Assembly: GCA_963277665.1 (NCBI GenBank)
Contig: OY728121.1
Span: 1,655,196,062-1,655,260,061 of the forward strand
Length of the DNA stretch: 64,000 bases
Origin: Viscum album
Taxonomy: Eukaryota > Streptophyta > Magnoliopsida > Santalales > Viscaceae
Direction of reading: 5' to 3'
In this document: one piece after another, positions 46,351 through 59,580 of the stretch
Layout: every line of letters starts with the position of its first letter
Position numbering within the stretch: position 1 is the first letter of the stretch
Notes under the pieces: generated by a model
The model's input: the letters and a program-made list of their open reading frames with translations, nothing else
Told to the model about the DNA's origin: nothing
The model's database searches: none
Position numbers and translations under genes: made by a program

Positions 46351-47404
46351 TTACTCTCCCATTCATAATGATCATTATTTAACTCATAGAATGTACATGA
46401 TCAATTCATAACCAAAACATTCAGTTTTTAATTTTTGAATAATAATAACTTATACCCTTTAGATTTCAATGAATAGGGAAGAACATTACCTTGCATCATA
46501 ATATGATTTATAGTTATTTGCAAAGTACATATGCACATGTGCATTTATATCCTTCAGGGGATAATAAAATGTGCATTTATATTTAATCCTTCTCAGATAA
46601 GAATGTTCTTCATCAACCCCTTATGTATGAAATATATCACTCTTGGAAACAAGAGATTTAATTATTCATTAAGGGTAAAACCATTCCAAAATTTAATATT
46701 TAATATTCAAGATGATTAGTTCAAAATACAAGGACATTCCATGTAATTTCATGATCAAATAATTCATCGATTTTAGAAAACTCTTCAAGAATTTAGATGT
46801 TTTTCAAAACACCTTAATAATATGATGAATACAATGATTCATACAGACCATGGGATGATAAATTCAATTTACATTATTCCTTAACTTAATATGGATACAT
46901 CTTATTTAGTTCACCCCATAATTTATCAGATTGGGTGAAACTTTCATAATTTTTTAATATGCTTCAGGAATTTCAAACCCTCCTGGGATTCATATGTAAA
47001 TATCCAAATATACAATGAAGAATATTTCTTATAATAGGATCATCGATATTCAATAGTCTTGATAGTTTGGATAATCAATCCAGAACTTTATATGTTGAAC
47101 ATTTTATAAGTTCCTTTAATAATTTTGGCCAATTATTATGATGTCAGCATCTTTCAAAATCCATTGTCGTCAATGAGTTTTAAAATAATTCATAGAAAAA
47201 ATATCATCAACAACATTTTATTGAGATCTCATAATTTTTCTCGTACCAGTGTCACTTCAGGGACAATATCTAAAAAGATATAATGTTTTCAATATATTCA
47301 TTTTCCTCTTCAAGGGAAAATATTTTTATTGCTTTCTACTCAAGATGAACAATGATTTATACAATCAGTTCAACCACACTTCGGTTGTGTATAATTAGAC
47401 TATT
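46351..47404 (-). other. Interior of minus-strand element, 3' part
   Basis: No gene recognised. Holds short hairpins with a TTC(A/G)G-like loop at 46547-46563, 47250-47265, 47300-47321 and 47375-47390. It ends with CTATT, the target site of the nested element. Confidence 0.5.
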
Positions 47405-47886
47405 TGTCACACCCTGACCGATGCTTAATTTTATTTTAATTATTTTGGGTCTCACTTTTGAGTTGCGGATTGAACCGGTTGTTTTTTTAAATGGGGTTTT
47501 AAACGGGCGTGTGGTCATGCATGAGACCATGCTCGATTACCATCCTTAATAATAGAATGTTCTAGTATTAAATTTGTTATTATACGGGCACACGACTGTG
47601 CGCGCGACCGTGCACGCAAACATGCACGGTGTCCGGCCTCAATTAATACATTTATTCTTATTATGGTTAGTTTTATTGTTTTATTTTTATTATTAGTATT
47701 AAATTCATTATTGTTTATTTTTTTTTTATCTTTTTATTTTTATTTTTATTTATTTTATCTTCCTTTTATTCTGTTATTTTTATTTTATTTTCTTTTTCTT
47801 TTTCTTTTTCTTTTTATTTTCTTTTATTTTCTTTTATTTTTATTTTCTTTTTCTCTTTTATTTTCCCTTTTTTATCCTTTCTTTTC

Positions 47887-47920
<34 letters not shown>

Positions 47921-50694
47921 CCTCTCCTTCATTTTCTCTCCCCCACGGCGGCACTTTTCACTATCCCTTCTCCCTTGGTCTGCATGAACCCTAGTAGCCA
48001 CCCTCCTTGCAGCGTCGCACCCGGCTATAGCCACAACCGTGACCCTGCCCTCCTTGTAGCCTCACACCCAGCCACAACTGCGACCCCCGCCCTGCCCTGC
48101 CTCCTTCCAGCTCGCCTTGTGCCACCCTGCAGCATGCCCTGCACCAAACCACGCCACCCCTGCAGCTCGCACCACCAGCATCGGACCCATGACCGATGAC
48201 CCCTGGATGGACTTCGAACCAGCACACCATAGTCACGCCTCCTCCTCCTCTCCTTCACCTGACAGTCGCGTCATGTTCTCCTCCCCCCTAAACCTAGGCA
48301 ATGACTTCTTTCCCTTTGTTGCGCCTGGTTTCTCTCTGGCGGACTAGGTCAGTGCACCACTTCCCCTCCAGCCACCTCACGCCACATAGCATCCCCAAAC
48401 TTCCCTTACCACCCTCCTCACATTGAATCCACAGCGTGCATCACCCTTGACCGCTGCACCTTGGCCGCGCCCCCTTTCGGAAAGGTCCAGCTGGCGCAAA
48501 TCACCTCCGGCAACCTCTCGCCTCACTCGACCAGCCTCCTGCATCTTCAACGTAGGTGTGTTCCACCTCGATTAGTTTTTTATTCCATTGGGATGATTTC
48601 AGGTTAATATTTAGTGTGGAGTTTGGTTTAGTTTAGATGTTTTCAATTCGAAACCTTGTTCTTAGGGTCTATTGGTGTGGTCTAAGGTGCAGTGGGCGTG
48701 CGGTGGATTTTGCACACCAAGATCATGAAATTTTTCTACATTCCAGGTAGGTGGTTCCATGTATGAGTATTAATTGATAAATTCTTTTGCTTATTTAATT
48801 AACTTAGAATGTTTATTAATTAGTTAGTTTAGTGAGAATTTGATTTTACATGAGATTTAGTGTGTTTTTAATGGATTAATTTGCTTGTTCGATTAATTTA
48901 TCATGGCCTTCCATTAATTACTTGGGTGTGAACTTAGTTTTTAAAAAGAATTTAACATGCGTTGATTTATTTTGTAGCATGTTAGTATAGTGCGAAGTGT
49001 TTTTTTATGAAAACCCTTATTGAGTCATTTGATTGTGTTATATAAGTTATGCAATTAGTTTATTTAATTTAGGAAGAGCTGCGAATTGGGTTATGAAGTG
49101 GTGATGATGTGCATTTTTTAATAAAAGGAGTTTTTTTGTGAGGTTTATGTGTGAAAAATCATGTGACGTCACTTGGAATTATTTTATAGAATTTCTTAAT
49201 GGTTTATTAAATGATATAGAAGTTGTGAATTGGTTTTGAAAAGTGTCTTTGGGTGCACATCATTCCAAAATGGACATTTTTCATTCATTTACTAGTAGCA
49301 TGTTTATGCCATATGTGTTTGATTTTTCTGTGAAAAACCCATGTCGAGCTGTTTACTATTTTATAAACTGTTTTGTTGCTTTAATAAAATGTGTAAGGGC
49401 TGCAGTGGTGTTTTGGGTGTGTTTTCAAGGTGCATTTAGATATAAAATAAGTTTTTGATGCTTAAATTCATGCAGCATATTTGAAACTAGTTAATAAAGT
49501 GTTTTTGGGTGTTTGTTTGACTGTGAAAATGGATGTTTAAACTATGCAGATGGTTTCTTTAATTGTGTAAGTGATGCAAATTTAGTTTGAGCAATTTTTA
49601 GTGAGTGTATTTTTTTAAATGGTTCTTGTGTGTTCAAGTGTGATGTTAGGTAGAGGTAGCGTCTCATTTATTTTGTTTATTTATGTTTTACATGTGACAT
49701 GAACTATGGACCACTTGAGCACAAATGGGAAGCCTGGGTACTAGGTGGGTGGACTAGGACTAGTGCGCTAGTGATACAGAAGTGGCATCGGCCAGGTTTC
49801 ACTTAGCTGGATTGATGACTACAACACTAACTAAACTTTTGGATGATGTTGGGAGACCACTAGGTTATGTATTTGTTACCCTACTTGTGGATCGTGCACG
49901 AGAACGTATATTGTTGTGTTCCTATACCATTGTTCACCAAGACGAGATGTTCTAGGGTCCCACCTCTTGCTAGTATCCTTAGGGCCTCTCCCATGTACTG
50001 TGCTCCTCATTTACTTTTCTCTCACTGTCGGTACACGATGTGACTTTGGGGTTACCATGGAAACTAGAGAGTGTGTGTGCTTTAATTTAAGTTGTTTTCT
50101 TTAAAATAGTTATCCATAAAACTGCTTTCATTAAAATTGTTTGATTATTTGTTTATTTTCATCTGTTAAATTGAAAATTTATTTTTCATTTAATAATTAT
50201 GCGTGGAACCTTTTTTGGGTGGAATCCTACTGGGCTCTTGGCTCACACCCTACATACACCTTTGGGTGTATATAGATTCTGTTTCTTTTATATTCCAGGT
50301 CGAGGCATCGGTCTTGACGATGATGGTCCGAGTTGTATTGGTTTTCTCGTGCAGGTTGGTGGTGGTGGCTTGGGGATGTGAATCCTCATGTCGCACGAAG
50401 ATTTGAGTTTGAGTTTTGGTTTTTCTCTATTGTAGTCACTTTTGGGTTTTTAGTTTAAGTTGTAAACTTTAAATTTGAACTTAGTTTAAGAGCCTGTTTG
50501 GTTGTATAATTTTAGTTTAAATTCATTCGTCTTGCTATTTGTTTTATATTTATCTATTCGAGTAAATCATTCTCAAGTTATATTTCTGATACCCGGGCAC
50601 TTGTGCCAACCTGTGGGGCAAGGCAATGCCCTTCGGGCCTTGTCGGGGACTAGGTCGGGTGTCGGTTGATGGCGCCCCGATTTGGTTTGTGAAA
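47405..50694 (+). repeat. Left LTR of LARD
   Basis: Contains a T/C-only tract (about 47668-47945), a GC-rich part with CACCC-like text (47990-48560), then AT-rich sequence to the end. It differs from the right LTR by roughly 7 bases in the first 110. ORFs at 47663-48347 come from the pyrimidine tract and GC-rich part and look spurious. Confidence 0.88.
47668..47945 (+). repeat. Polypyrimidine tract in left LTR
   Basis: About 280 bp that is almost only T and C on the plus strand, with a few A, in TTTTATTTTC and CTTTTTCTTTTT words. A matching tract is at 54010-54275. Confidence 0.85.
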
Positions 50695-53600
50695 AAATGG
50701 TATCCAAGGAGGTTTTTTTCTTATTATTTGGGGTTCCAGGTAGATCGGAGATAGTATTGTCGGTACTCGAGTGGTAGGTGCGAGAAGATCATCGCGAACT
50801 CTTACTTTTTTTCAATCCTCGATTAACCAAGGGTAGTCCAGGATTTAAGTTTTTGGATTTGGTCTTTGTGTATGGGGGTGACAATAGGAGTAAATCGGTA
50901 CTGCGCGCAGTCTCACATGGAGTATTGACCCATGTTATTCCTGGGAGTACGATTCGACACTCCTAGTGGTTGGTGCCTACCTAGCTCATGGTCTGTTAAC
51001 TATGTAGCTGGGTTAGGCATGACCTCTAGTTCTCTGTCGAGGTGCTTTAGTATTGGTGATGTCTTGGTTCAGTTTCTGGTTGGCACGAAGGGGTTTTAAA
51101 AAGGAAAGCAGACGTTGGGGTTGCTCTTATCTTCTCTTATTATGAGTCTGACATGATTCTTGTGGTGTGTTTCTTTTGAACCTTGTTTTTGAAATTTTGA
51201 ATTTGATTTGTTGAAATTGAATTTCTAAAAGAATGTCTTGGGTAATCTGAAATTGAAGTGGGTTGTTTTAGAAATGGAAATCATTTTGTAAATTTGTCTT
51301 AAATCTTTGAAATGGGTTTTGAAAAAAAGGGTATTTTTGGAATATTGGGAATGTTTTATTTTTTGAAAGTGGAAAAAACTTGTTTTGTCCAGTGGTATTC
51401 CTATGGGTGCTCGTGTGTGCATGTGGATGTGATTAATGGAGAGTTGGTGGATCATGTGGATGGATGCCTGAGTGGCACGAAAATGCATATTTGCGAGGCA
51501 TCATGGAATATCAGTGGTGAGTGATTGATTTCAAAGCCTGCTTATTATTTCCTAAAAAGCGATTTTTTCTCTAAAATTGGTTTTTGTGCTTAAATGGTTT
51601 TGGAAATTGGAAAATGGTTTTGAGTTCGGAGTGAAAGCGATGGGTTCAAAAGAGCTGTTGGGCTTTGTTGTATTGTGCTTGGTTTTTCAAGCAGGTGGTT
51701 TCCTTTGAAAAAGAATTGATATTTTAAATTGGAATTATTGGATTTGTGTCTGAGGTGTGGATATTTGTTTTATGATGTGTTTGGATTTTTGGAAGGATAT
51801 TTTGTGTTTCTTGTTTGGGATATTCCCCTAGAAACATCCTGTGGGTTTCCAGTAGGTCTCTCGGTTCTTGGCTCAGCCCAAACTCCCAATGGAGTGGCGT
51901 AGTTGGGTTTTTCTCAGTTGCGTCGATTGTTTTTAGACGTCGAGGTTGGTTGGATATCATTTAATGCTTTGGGAAAGTTAGGAGTGTCTCCAATTTTTTA
52001 GGAACACCAAATGTTGTGTAGGCGTAAGTTGTCTCTAGTATGTCTGGTGGAGCGGGACTAGACCGGTAAGTGGGGATTGTTCCGTTTTCATTGTGAGTTG
52101 GGATGTCTTGAGTGATCCTCAAGACTAGCCTCATTCCGCCATTGTACCTAAGAAAGTGAAGGCAAGGGAAAGTGGTGGATCTCGTAGGTTCTCGACCAGT
52201 CAACAGATGGTGAAGGAGGTGTGTTGACCTTTCTGATGAGCTAGTTTCATGTTCCCCGTAAGTAGTGTGGAGTAATTAGTTTAAAACTCGTAATAGTTGT
52301 TGGTCTTGCTCATATTGTGTTAAGTGCAGGTTCCTCATCCGATGAGGAGTGTGAACCAAAGTGACATGTTCTTGGAGTGCCCCTTCCATCAGTTTGTGTC
52401 GTATATTTGACAGACTGCTCAATCTATTATCTCTAGTGTGGTCAGTCGGTCACTCTAAGTCATTCGCTACAATTTTCAGTGGGTATGTTGATGGAGTGGC
52501 CGCTTGGGACACGAGGAGAAGTATGCAGGTTGCTTTTCCAGTGGAGGAAGTTCCAGTCAGAGGTGGTCAGCTTATGACTGTGAGGCGATAGGTGCTTCAG
52601 ACATCAGGGCCCCAGCCATAGGTCTCGGGGTGAAGCTTTTGCGCAGTCAAAACTCGTCGGATGTGGGATGAGTTTGGTCCGACTTAAGTCCGCAGTGATG
52701 GGATGAGGATAGCTTAAATTTCACTATTGTGGTGTCGTCTTTGAAGGCTTCATTTTTTTTTTGAGGGGCATGAAGAACTTGTCTCCTTGTTGTAGTCTTA
52801 ATTTATGGGAGTTCCTATTCGGCCTTAAAGTGGTTTGGAGAATTTGTATTCTTGTAAAGCCAGCGGGTGTGCTCTGTGAACCTTCTTGTGGGTCGGTTAG
52901 GAATCGAAATTGTACTTGTTTCAGATATGTTCGTGTCTTGTGGAATTGATGTGCGCATGTCCAGTTCGCCTCTTGGTTAGGGGTTTCCGCTGTCAAACCC
53001 CTCCAATGTGGCAGAGTTTTGGCCAGTGTAGGAATCATCCATGCAGGTTGGCCTATGTTGGTGGGTTCATGATGAAGAGTTCAGTCTGTATTTCTCAAAG
53101 TAAACTGGGAATTTCCGCGCGGGTGTCGTGGTGTTAAGAAAATTTCTAATATGGTGGGGATACCCACTGCGGGTCTCACCGGTGTCTCCTCCTGTGTTGG
53201 TTTGGTTTAACTTAGGGAGCTTGGAGGGTCAAGCCAGTGTTAGAGGTTGACTGGGTTGTGAGTCATTTTGGTTTGGAGAACCAATGTTTGACAAGAATCC
53301 TAATATGGTGGGGAGACCACCATAGAAAGAACTTGTGGAAGACTTTGTTTTCAAAGTGTGCTTGGTGGAGCAACCCCTTACTTCTGCTCCGCCCGACCTT
53401 GACCATGGTGCTTGGTTAACTTGGGTAGTAGGTCACAGGATGAGTTTTTTTGGAGATCTCAAGCGGCCCTGGTGATCCCTAAGTTAGGGGTCGGGTGTTC
53501 CATGTTGTAGTTGTGTTTGGAGGTGAATTCCTTGTTGTTGGCTATTCTACTTGGTGATTCTGGTTTCGAGATTTTTTAAGTTTAAGGTCATTGCGTTTTG

Positions 53601-53723
53601 AATGCTTGGTCTTCGAGTGATTGAGTTTTTATTTTAGGTATCTTCATGGTCTTGCTTGGAATCTTGGGTTGGTCGAGTCTTTTGGGACTTTCTGGGGGCA
53701 GAAAGTGTCATGGTGGGGAGAAT
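50695..53723 (+). other. LARD interior, no gene recognised
   Basis: G/T-rich, with only short ORFs (up to about 100 codons) and no recognised domain. Near the 3' end ATATGGTGGGGA-type sequences at about 53149 and 53303 resemble the polypurine tract at 53711-53723. Confidence 0.6.
53711..53723 (+). promoter_or_regulatory. LARD polypurine tract
   Basis: TGGTGGGGAGAAT directly before TGTCACACCCC. Confidence 0.75.
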
Positions 53724-56700
53724 TGTCACACCCCAACCGATCCTTAATTTTATTTTAATTATTTTGGGTCTCACTTTTGAGTTGTGGTTTGAACCAGTTG
53801 TTTTTTTTAATGGGGTTTTAAACGGGCGTGTGGCCTTGCGTGCGACCGTGCTCGGTTCCTGTCCTTAATAAGATAATGTTCTAGTATTAAATTTGTTATT
53901 ATACGGGCATGCAACCGTGCGCGCGACTGTGCGCGCGACCGTGCGCGCGACCATGCGCGCAAACGTGCGCGGTGTCCGGCCTCAATTAATACATTTATTC
54001 TTATAATGGTTGGTTTTATTATTTTATTTTTATTATTACTATTAAACTCGTTATTATTTATTGGTTTTTTATCTTTTTTATTTTTATTTTATTTTATTTT
54101 ATCTTCCCTTTATTCTTTTATTTTTATTTTATTTTCTTTTTCTTTTTCTTTTTATTTTCTTTTATTTTTATTTTTATTTCCTTTTTCTTTTTTCTTTTCC
54201 CTTTTTTTATCCTTTCTTTTCTATTTCTTTTTTTTTCTTTTATTTCTCCTCTCCCTCATTTTCTCTCCCCCACGACGTCACAGTTCACTCTCCCTTCTCC
54301 CCTGGTCCACACGAACCCTAGTAGCCGCCCTCCTTACAACCTTGCACCTGACTCCAGCCACAACCACGACCTTTCCCTCCTTATAGCCTCACACCCAGCC
54401 ACAGCCGCGACCCCTGCCCCGCCCTGCCTCCTTCCAACTCACCTCGCGCCGCCCTGCAACCCGCCTTACACTGAACCGCGCAACCCCTACAACTCACACC
54501 ACCAACGTCGGACCCATAACCGGTGACCCCTGGCCGGACTTCGAACCAGCGCACCACAGCCGTGCCGCCTCCTCCTCTCCTTCCCCCGGCAGCTGCACCG
54601 CGTTCTCCTCCCCCCTAACCCTAGGCGCTACCTTCTTTCCCTTTGTTGCACCTGGTTTCTCTCTAGTGGACTAGGTCAGCACACCGCTACCCCTCAGACC
54701 ACTTCACGTCGCACAATATCCTCGAGCCTCCCCAATGCCCTCCTCATGTCGAAGCCACAGCGTGTGTCGCCCTTGACCACTGCCCCTTGGTCGTGCCCCC
54801 TTCTGACAAGGTCTAACTGGCGCAACTCACCTCCGTCAACCTCTCGCCTCACTCAGCCAGCCTCCTGCATCCTCAACACAGGTGCGTTCCACCTCGATTA
54901 GTTGTTTATTCCATTGGGGAGGATTTCGGGTTAAGATTTAGTGTGGCATTTGGTTCGGTTTTGATGTTTTCGATTCGAAACCTTGTTCTTAGGGTCTATT
55001 GGTGTGGTCTAAGGTGCAGTGGGCGTGCGATGAATTTTTCTCACCAAGATCGTGAAATTTTTCTACATTCCGGGTAGGTGGTTCCATGTATGAGTATTAA
55101 TTGATAAATTCTTTTGCTTATTTAATTAACTTAGCATGTTTATTAATTATTTAGTTTGGTAAGAATTTGATTTTACTTGAGGTTTAGTATGTTTTTGATG
55201 GATTAATTTGCTTGTTCGATTAATTTAGCATGGCCTTCCATTAATTACTTGGGTGTGAACTTAGTTTTTAAAAAGAATTTTAACATGCGTTTATTTATTT
55301 TGTAGCATGTTAGTATGGTGCGAAGTGCATTTTTGTGAAAACCCTTATTTAGTCATTTGATTATGTTATATAAGTTGTGCAATTAGTTTATTTAATTTAG
55401 GAAGAGCTGCAAATTGGGTTATGAAGTGGTTATGATGTGCATTTTGTAATAAAAGGGGTTTTTTGTGAGATTTGTGTGTGAAAAATCATGTGATGTCACT
55501 TGGAATTGTTTTATAGAATTTATTAATGGTTTATTAAATGATATGGAATTTGTGAATTGGTTTTGAAAACTGTCTTAGGGTGCACATCATTCCAAAATGG
55601 AAATTTTTCATTTTTTTACTAGTAGCATGTTTACGCCATATGAGTTTGATTTTTTTTTGTGAAAAATCCATGTCGAGGTGTTTATTGTTCTATAAACTAT
55701 GTTGTTACTTTAATAAAATGTGTAAGGGTTGCAGTGGTGTTTTGGGTGTGTTTTCAAGGAGCATTTAGATATAAAAGAAGTTTTTGATGCTTAAAGTCAT
55801 GCGACATATTTGAAACTGGTTAATAAAGTTTTTTTTTGTGTTTGTTCGACTGTGAAAATGGATGTTTAAACTGTGCATATGGTTTCTTTAATTGTGTAAG
55901 TGATGCAGATTTAGTTTGAGAGATTTTTAGTGTGTGTATTTTTTTAATGGTTCTTGTGTATTCAAGTGTGGTGTTGGGTAGAGGCAGCGCCTCATTTGTT
56001 TTGATTGTTTATGTTTTACATGTGACATGAACTCTGTACCACTTGAGCACAAATGGGAAGTCTGGGTACTAGGTGGGCTAACTAGGACAAGTGCGCCAGT
56101 GATACAGAAGTGGCATCGGCCCGGTTTCACTTAGCTGGATTGACTACTACATCACTAACTAAACTTTTGGATGATGTTGGGAGACCACTAGGTTATGGAT
56201 ATGTTGCCCTACTAGTGGCCCGTGCACGAGAATGTATATTGTTGTGTTTCTATACCATTGTTCATCGAGACGTGATGTTCTAGGGTCTCACTTCTCGCTA
56301 GTATCCTTAGGGCTTCTCCCATGTATTGTGCTCCTCCTTTACTTTTCACTCACCGTTGGCAAACGGTGTGACTTTGGGGTTACCATGGAAACTAGAGTGT
56401 GTGTGTGTTTTAATTTAAGTTGTTTTCTTTAAAATAGTCATCCTTAAAACTGTTTTCATTCAAATTATTTGAGCATTTGTTTATTTTTCGTCTGTTAAAT
56501 TGCAAATGTATTTGTCATTTAATAATTATGTGTGGAACCTTTTTTCGGTGGCATCCTACTGAGCTCTTGGATCACACCCTACATACACCTTTGGGTGTAT
56601 GTAGATTCTGTTTCTTTTGTATTCTAGGTTGAGGCATCGAGCTTAGCGATGATGGTCTGAGTTATATTGGTTTTCTCGTGCAGGTTGGTGGTGGTGGCTT

Positions 56701-57024
56701 GGGGATGTGACTCCTCATGTCACACGGAGGTTTCAGTTGGAGTTTTGGTTTTCCTCTATTGTAGTCTCTTTTGGGTTTTTAGTTTAAGTTGTAAACTTTA
56801 AATATAAACTTAGTTTGAGGGCCTATTTGGTTGTCTGATTTTAGTTTTAATTTATTCGTCTTGGTGTTTGTTTTATATTTATCTATTCAGGTAAATCATT
56901 CCCAAATTATATTTCTGATACCCAGGCACTTATGCCAACCTGTGGGGATCGAGAATGCCCTTCGGGCCTTGCCGCGGACCGGGTCGGGTGTTGGTTTGAT
57001 GGCGACCCGATTTGGTTCGTGACA
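53724..57024 (+). repeat. Right LTR of LARD
   Basis: Partner of 47405-50694. At 53915-53975 it has extra copies of a 12 bp unit GTGCGCGCGACC that the left LTR lacks. Confidence 0.88.
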
Positions 57025-59070
57025 CTATTGATTTTCAACACTTTACATTCATGTATGTGTTGGGAGCATCATGTCAATGGTTTTGCAGGACCATATAATA
57101 TATGATACTCATTATTTCTTTTAATCAACATGCATAGCATGCAATGTATACTCACTAGCAGCAAATAACACATGTGATCATTTAGTGGATGCATCTTTCA
57201 TATAGATGGATCACATGGTAGGTGGGCGCACCCATATATACTTCTTCGTGGGAAATTTATTTCCATAATAGCTGTTAATGATATAAATAATTTACCTCCA
57301 AAATGGGTACCTCAGCGTAAATTATTATATAGGGGAATTCATAATGACTTAATGATAATGAATTCATTGATAATTTTGTAGACATGCATCCATTAAATAA
57401 ACTCATCATTCTCCCCCTCATGGATGTCTACTATGTTATCAATAAATCGATGCTTGTGTCTACTTGAATCATTATCTTTCATTATAATTGATCCTGGATA
57501 GACTAAACCATCGTGTCATATATTTAAAGTGTTAGGATCAGTAAACTTCTGGTTTACCATTATTGATTCGATTGTACATAACAAATTATTTATAATCACT
57601 TTTATGAATGCTTGTTACATATTGAGGTATTTCTTTTATCCAGTGTCTCCATATGATAATCATTTTCAAGAACATCATTCATATATCTTATCGAGACTTC
57701 AGATATAACAAAGCATTAAGAATTTGCATTACCAGGTAGGAATATATTTGCTCTTCTAAAGCCGTTAATTAATTTTCTCTACCGGTAAATGTATTTATAT
57801 GAGCATATACTAACGCATATATGAGTTCTTTTGAAGCATTTAATTAAAATAATATTTGTAAATATTTTTCTTCAAGATCGATGCATATAAGATCTCTAGG
57901 ATCTTTCATTGTGCAAACTCATATTTGTCGTTATAATTTCCACTTTAGTGATTGATGAATTCATAATATAATCATAACAGGTTAGGCTTATCACCAAGCA
58001 GATTATTGCATAATTTAGAACTTATGGCCAAAATATTTTGGAACTTCATACTCAAATATTATTTTAAAATACATTCACCTGGGATAGGAGCCCCCACGTC
58101 TTTTGAAGCTGGTGAATGTGGTAGTGATAACTAATGTGGAAGAATCTTCTAGATTCACAACACATACCTTATCACCATCCAAAATTATAATTCACAAACA
58201 ACATTCACTTTATCAAATGAAGGAGAAATCATTTGATCAAAGCTCATCAACTCTCAAATATTCATGATATCACAAATCATATCAAAAAAATCATGAATAA
58301 TTTTATTCGCTTCAAAGAATGAGACATGGTGATTAATACTACATAAACATCGGAGAATTCATTCATTCATCGAATTTCATGATCCATGAATGATAATTTA
58401 TTATTTATCAATAATGATCATCTTGCATAAAATATAAATTTTATTAATTTTGATGATCATTGTTTTTAACCACTTCAGGTGGTAAAATCATTTTCATAAT
58501 ATATATCAGATTATCAAAACTATGTAATTCAATCATTTCATTTATGAATTATATGAACAACATCCACTTCAGGAGATAGATGAATTACATGAGATGATAT
58601 TGATAATCCCTAAGAAAATGATAAATAATAATGTTTCCCTTGATATTGTTGTCGTGGGAACAATAAATGATAAATGAAGATATTCTTTAATATAATGTCA
58701 AAAGATATTATTTTCATATTATCCTTCAGGGATGCATTATTTTATAAATATTCATAAAATTTATTGTGCTCTGTAAGTATTTATTGTCATCAAACCACTT
58801 CTTGTGGTTATATTATTATTATTTGTTATAAACAAATACAACACAATGATCATTCACAAGACATCATATTCACCTCGAACTTGATTTATAATAAAATCAT
58901 GTATATTTGCATTCACTTCGGGGAATGAAATAAATCATTTTAAATAAATATTCTCATTCACTCCAACGAACGAAATAAAATTATTTGTTCGAGTTTTGAA
59001 GTGTTTTCAAGACCATAACATGAATATTCAATTCACGCAATTTCATCAATATCATCCACTGCGGGGGTGG

Positions 59071-59230
59071 ATATATATAAAATATATTTACGCGTGTTTG
59101 TTATGAACATTTAATTTCTCTCAAGCATTTTATGAGAAATAAAATGAAAGATATATATAAAATATATTTACGCGTGTTCATTATGAACATTTAATTTCTC
59201 TAAGCATTTTATGAGAAATAATATGAAAAT
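59071..59230. repeat. Tandem duplication, 80 bp unit
   Basis: 59071-59150 is repeated at 59151-59230 with few changes. The unit includes ATATATTTACGCGTGTT and CATTTTATGAGAAATA. Confidence 0.85.
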
Positions 59231-59380
59231 GAAAAGAAATAAAACAATATGATATTTACAAATATTCAAAGTAAATATCATCTCCATCATGAACCTTTAT
59301 ACAACATAATCAAACTTGACACCTTCGGAGTGAACAAGAAATAAGAGATGAAATTTCATGGTTCATGGAATGAATAGCGA

Positions 59381-59580
59381 ACTTCGGATCGACATACGAC
59401 AGGTACGCGATGATCAACAAACTTCGTCTCGACGTACGACGAGTACACGATGTTCATCAAATTTCAGCTCAACGTACGATGGGTATGCGATGTTCATTAA
59501 GCATCGGCTCGACGCACGACAGGTACGTGATGTTCATCATTCAACGGCTCAACGTACGATAGGTACGCGATGTTCATCAT
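59381..59580. repeat. Five-copy tandem array, 40 bp unit
   Basis: Five exact-length 40 bp units start at 59381, 59421, 59461, 59501 and 59541. The core is CTCGACGTACGAC followed by GGTACGCGATGTTCAT. It is rich in CpG compared with its surroundings. The plus-strand ORF here (59358-59597) is probably incidental because 40 is not a multiple of three. Confidence 0.9.

Larger units (their letters stand above)
47405..57024 (+). mobile_element. 9.6 kb LARD-like LTR element without pol
   Basis: LTRs 47405-50694 and 53724-57024 (3.29 and 3.30 kb) begin TGTCACACCC; the right one ends GTGACA. CTATT flanks both sides (47400-47404, 57025-57029). A polypurine tract TGGTGGGGAGAAT abuts the right LTR. A primer-site-like TGGTATCC follows the left LTR at 50698. 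The 3.0 kb interior shows no gag, protease, RT or integrase motif. It therefore depends on another element for mobility. Confidence 0.88.

Noticed and set aside
47663..48199. 178-codon ORF with a Phe/Leu-rich start, like a membrane protein
   Set aside because: The Phe/Leu run is the translation of the LTR polypyrimidine tract. A similar ORF occurs at the same place in the other LTR (54006) but with different length and end.
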